From NCBI GenBank assembly GCA_947383645.1, contig CANDEH010000034.1, positions 1-21,653 of the forward strand: 21,653 nt of DNA. The letters run 5' to 3'. This stretch comes from an uncultured Clostridia bacterium (GTDB taxonomy: Bacteria > Bacillota > Clostridia > Oscillospirales > Oscillospiraceae). A model generated the notes under the pieces. The model did no database searches. It saw nothing but the letters and a program-made list of their open reading frames with translations, and was not told the origin of the DNA. Of the stretch, positions 21,612 to 21,653 are shown in pieces. The translations under genes were made by a program, and so were the position numbers. Each line of letters starts with the position of its first letter. Positions within the stretch are counted from its first letter, which is position 1.

Positions 21612-21653
21612 TTTCGCCCCCCGGGGCGAGGTACTTTTCCCACGCGGGAAAAG
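21612..21653. repeat. Palindromes at the window end, 3' of the aldo/keto reductase gene
   Basis: CGCCCC-CC-GGGGCG (21615-21628) is followed by CTTTTCCC-ACGC-GGGAAAAG (21634-21653), which stops exactly at the window edge. The GGTACTTTTCC...GGAAAA order recalls GGTATTTTTCC...GGAAAA at about 6250-6283, so this may be another copy of that intergenic module. It may also act as a terminator, but the following bases are not visible. Confidence 0.6.

Overview
The window reads as chromosomal DNA from a high-GC, endospore-forming member of the Clostridia, most likely an Oscillospiraceae-type gut anaerobe (Flavonifractor/Oscillibacter/Lawsonibacter neighbourhood). The lineage call is inference from several things together: a spore germination protease (gpr), a YlbJ-like sporulation membrane protein, RNase J, a CIRCE-controlled groESL operon, strong AGGAGG ribosome binding sites, a [4Fe-4S] aldo/keto reductase, and many palindromic intergenic repeats.

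Layout. 1-2050 (minus): the N-terminal part of RNase J, cut by the window edge, preceded by gpr. 2150-3873 (plus): rpsT with its own promoter and terminator, then a THUMP-domain RNA methyltransferase. 3900-4600: a degraded patch holding an XRE regulator remnant, a possible 45-residue zinc-finger mini-protein and a cluster of palindromes. 4608-8029 (plus): a diacylglycerol-kinase-family lipid kinase, then a heat-shock promoter, a perfect CIRCE operator, groES, a palindrome-filled spacer and groEL. 8401-11258 (minus): larE-larB-larC, the complete pathway for the nickel-pincer nucleotide cofactor, without a larA in view. 11417-13423 (minus): a visibly AT-richer accessory stretch beside tRNA-Gly(GCC). 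It holds two reading frames that look like one frameshifted gene, a small SH3-like protein and a 44-codon fragment just upstream of it. 13765-14658 (minus): the YlbJ-like protein. 14897-17930 (minus): a GntR(YtrA)-ABC ATPase-permease-lipoprotein operon behind a striking nested-palindrome operator. 18257-21600 (plus): two tandem paralogous lipoproteins carrying four copies of a roughly 140-residue repeat that I do not recognise, followed closely by an aldo/keto reductase with two ferredoxin-type cysteine clusters.

How the genes work together. The lar genes form one coupled unit making the cofactor used by LarA-type racemases/epimerases. The GntR operon looks like a self-regulated envelope-stress or peptide-responsive ABC system with its own lipoprotein. 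groES/groEL are regulated as a unit by HrcA. The least explained content is the tandem lipoprotein family, the frameshifted gene pair beside the tRNA, and the recurring intergenic palindromes. Two of those palindromes keep their stem while changing its sequence, which points to selection on RNA (or cruciform) structure.
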